This document shows positions 56,081 to 57,294 of a DNA stretch of 57,294 bases, in pieces; the stretch's first letter is position 1, and every line of letters starts with the position of its first letter. The stretch covers positions 24,803 to 82,096 of the forward strand of contig JAMYWO010000179.1 in the NCBI GenBank assembly GCA_024220525.1. The letters are read 5' to 3'. The translations under genes were made by a program, and so were the position numbers. This DNA comes from Cochliopodium minus (Eukaryota > Discosea > Himatismenida > Cochliopodiidae). The notes below the pieces were generated by a model. The model saw nothing but the letters and a program-made list of their open reading frames with translations, was not told where the DNA came from and ran no database searches.

Positions 56081-57292
56081 TCAGTTAAACAAATTCATAA
56101 CAGTAGTTCCGTTACCAGAGTTATTTCTCTTTGCAACGGTTCTTCTCACGGTGTTACCAGAGGAAGAACCCTCTTGTCTTGTTGGAAAAGCAGCACCAGA
56201 ACGGATAGTCAAGTGGATGTTATCCATAGCTTTTCCTTTTTTTCTTTGTTGGGCTAATTTTCTCTTTTCTTCAAACTTTTCGTGTTTAGATTTCTCGGTA
56301 TCGGTACCCGATTGAGTTTGGGTATCGGTTGTTTGTGAGAGAGTTAGAGTTTTGGTGATTTCCTTCTTATCGTTTTGTCTGTTTGCTCTTTTCTCTTTCA
56401 ATTGCTTTAACTTTTCGGAACGGAGACTTTCACGTTCATTGTCACTGATAGCCTTTTCGAAATTGATAAGAAAACTTGAAAAAAGACCAAAAAATTCTTC
56501 TGGAGACTTTGCCTCTTTGGAACAGTAGAAAGACAACAATTTGACGGATTCTTCCTCAATAGATTTTAAGTTTCTAGAAAGATCTTTGATTTCTCTGTCG
56601 GCAGAACCTTCAAACTTGGTCATTACGTTGACGAATTGATCGTTACGCAAAGTTGATTTTTTAGCAAGTTTAATTTGCTCAATAACTTGCGAGAATCCAA
56701 CAACCAAGAGATTGACCTTTTGAGATACAATGGCAATAGGAAGTTTAGAAGAAGGTTCCACGTGGGAAAGTCCAGTGAATAAATTTTTAATTTCTTCAGG
56801 GAAATGAGCATTCATCAACTTTGCCAAAAAGTGCAAAAAAGTGCTTCTTTTATCAGAGGTCTTGGTGTCTGCCAACCTAGGCAAAAATTCAATATCAAAA
56901 CCATGAGTGGCAGGTTTAAAAGCGGAATAATTCATGAAATTTCCGATCGCCAAAATCAAAGCCAAAATCTTTTTGAGTTCCATGCTATTTTTGAGTTGAT
57001 CTATTGCTTTGGAAATGGTATCCACATCATTTTTAGCTTCTTGTAATTGTTCTTCGAAAGTAGACTTGTAAATGTAACTTTCTACTCTTCCTTTTAACTG
57101 AGGTATTTCCAAAAGAGTTTTGAAAAATATTTCTACTTTCCCCAAGTGCTCCAGTTCTCCGTCATAGTTGTTGAGTGCCATTTCTTCTTCTTCTGTTGCC
57201 ATGTTCTTTGATAATTGCCTCATATTTTCTACTGTCAATATGTCATCATTGAGTGTGATGATTGAGTCTCTAAGTTGAGATGCTTCAAGACC
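56081..57292 (-). CDS. Formin FH2 domain and tail, 3' part
   Basis: Enters from the right edge through a TAG acceptor at 57294-57292. The first codon is completed by GT from this exon after one base from the previous exon. Reads LEASQLRDSIITLNDDILTV, then NMATEEEEMALNNYDGE, LGKVEIFFKTLLEIPQLKGR, LALILAIGNFMNYSAFKPAT (FH2 signature LAxGNxMN), DTKTSDKRSTFLHFLAKLM, and a basic tail (LRSEKLKQLKEKRANRQNDK, EEKRKLAQQRKKG) resembling a DAD region. It contains no FH2 start. That start is exactly what the formin at 22172-25610 ends with (NIGIMLSQFR plus one G), so the two are probably one gene. About 400 residues; stop at TGA/TAA near 56081. Confidence 0.9.
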   Translation of the reverse strand, partial: GLEASQLRDSIITLNDDILTVENMRQLSKNMATEEEEMALNNYDGELEHLGKVEIFFKTLLEIPQLKGRVESYIYKSTFEEQLQEAKNDVDTISKAIDQLKNSMELKKILALILAIGNFMNYSAFKPATHGFDIEFLPRLADTKTSDKRSTFLHFLAKLMNAHFPEEIKNLFTGLSHVEPSSKLPIAIVSQKVNLLVVGFSQVIEQIKLAKKSTLRNDQFVNVMTKFEGSADREIKDLSRNLKSIEEESVKLLSFYCSKEAKSPEEFFGLFSSFLINFEKAISDNERESLRSEKLKQLKEKRANRQNDKKEITKTLTLSQTTDTQTQSGTDTEKSKHEKFEEKRKLAQQRKKGKAMDNIHLTIRSGAAFPTRQEGSSSGNTVRRTVAKRNNSGNGTTVMNLFN

Positions 57293-57294
57293 TA

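Noticed and set aside
1-57294. CRISPR arrays, bacterial operons, tRNA and rRNA genes
   Set aside because: No regularly spaced unique spacers, no ribosome-binding sites, and no cloverleaf or rRNA core sequence was recognised; the genes are intron-bearing and eukaryotic.

Overview
This is nuclear DNA of a unicellular eukaryote. It is extremely AT-rich and gene-dense, with about 26 protein genes in 57 kb. Many genes are cut by short GT-AG introns, and most divergent gene pairs are only about 80-350 bp apart. The standard code fits, with TAA, TGA and TAG all used as stops. The families present (formin, RasGEF, RasGAP, RGS, a 7TM-TKL kinase, eIF2-alpha kinase, asparagine runs) suggest a free-living amoeba-like protist, for example a dictyostelid-like amoebozoan or another AT-rich amoeba. 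The species cannot be named from this sequence, and no tRNA, rRNA or transposon was recognised.

Layout. 1-7.9 kb: 3' end of an unrecognised gene, a bacterial-type NadD, an SH3 tail-anchored protein, an RRM plus cap-methyltransferase-like gene with an Asn/RD-rich tail, and a second tail-anchored protein. 8-11.1 kb: tandem pair of F-box, Cys-rich, membrane-segment genes with a relic of a third copy between them. 11.2-14.3 kb: an ERK7/MAPK15-type pseudokinase and an unknown gene that is broken at a one-base gap. 14.4-22 kb: truncated ankyrin-like gene, ABHD17-type hydrolase with an 8-nt microexon, CXC-domain (LIN54/tesmin-type) protein, and most of NUP155. A 119-N gap follows. 22.1-35 kb: 5' part of an FHA/RhoGAP formin, ESS2, an LRR-RGS protein, CSN7, an isochorismatase-like hydrolase, a small membrane protein, BRCC36, and an ankyrin-LysM gene. 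35.5-57.3 kb: 7TM-TKL kinase, importin-13/transportin-3-like, ZPR1, anoctamin, a small coiled-coil protein, RasGEF, C2-RasGAP-DUF547, eIF2-alpha kinase, and the 3' part of a formin.

The genes do not form one pathway. The right half is rich in signalling and cytoskeletal regulators: RasGEF next to RasGAP, RhoGAP-formin, RGS, and a receptor-like kinase.

The main structural surprise is that the formin is split. Its 5' part runs off the left edge of the 22.14-57.29 kb block and its 3' part enters from the right edge, with matching intron phase and a continuous FH2 domain. Either contigs are misordered (the one-base n at 34411 is the prime suspect) or the block is circular or tandemly repeated. 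Intron microsatellites are T-rich on the sense strand of nearly every gene, which helps to flag doubtful joins.
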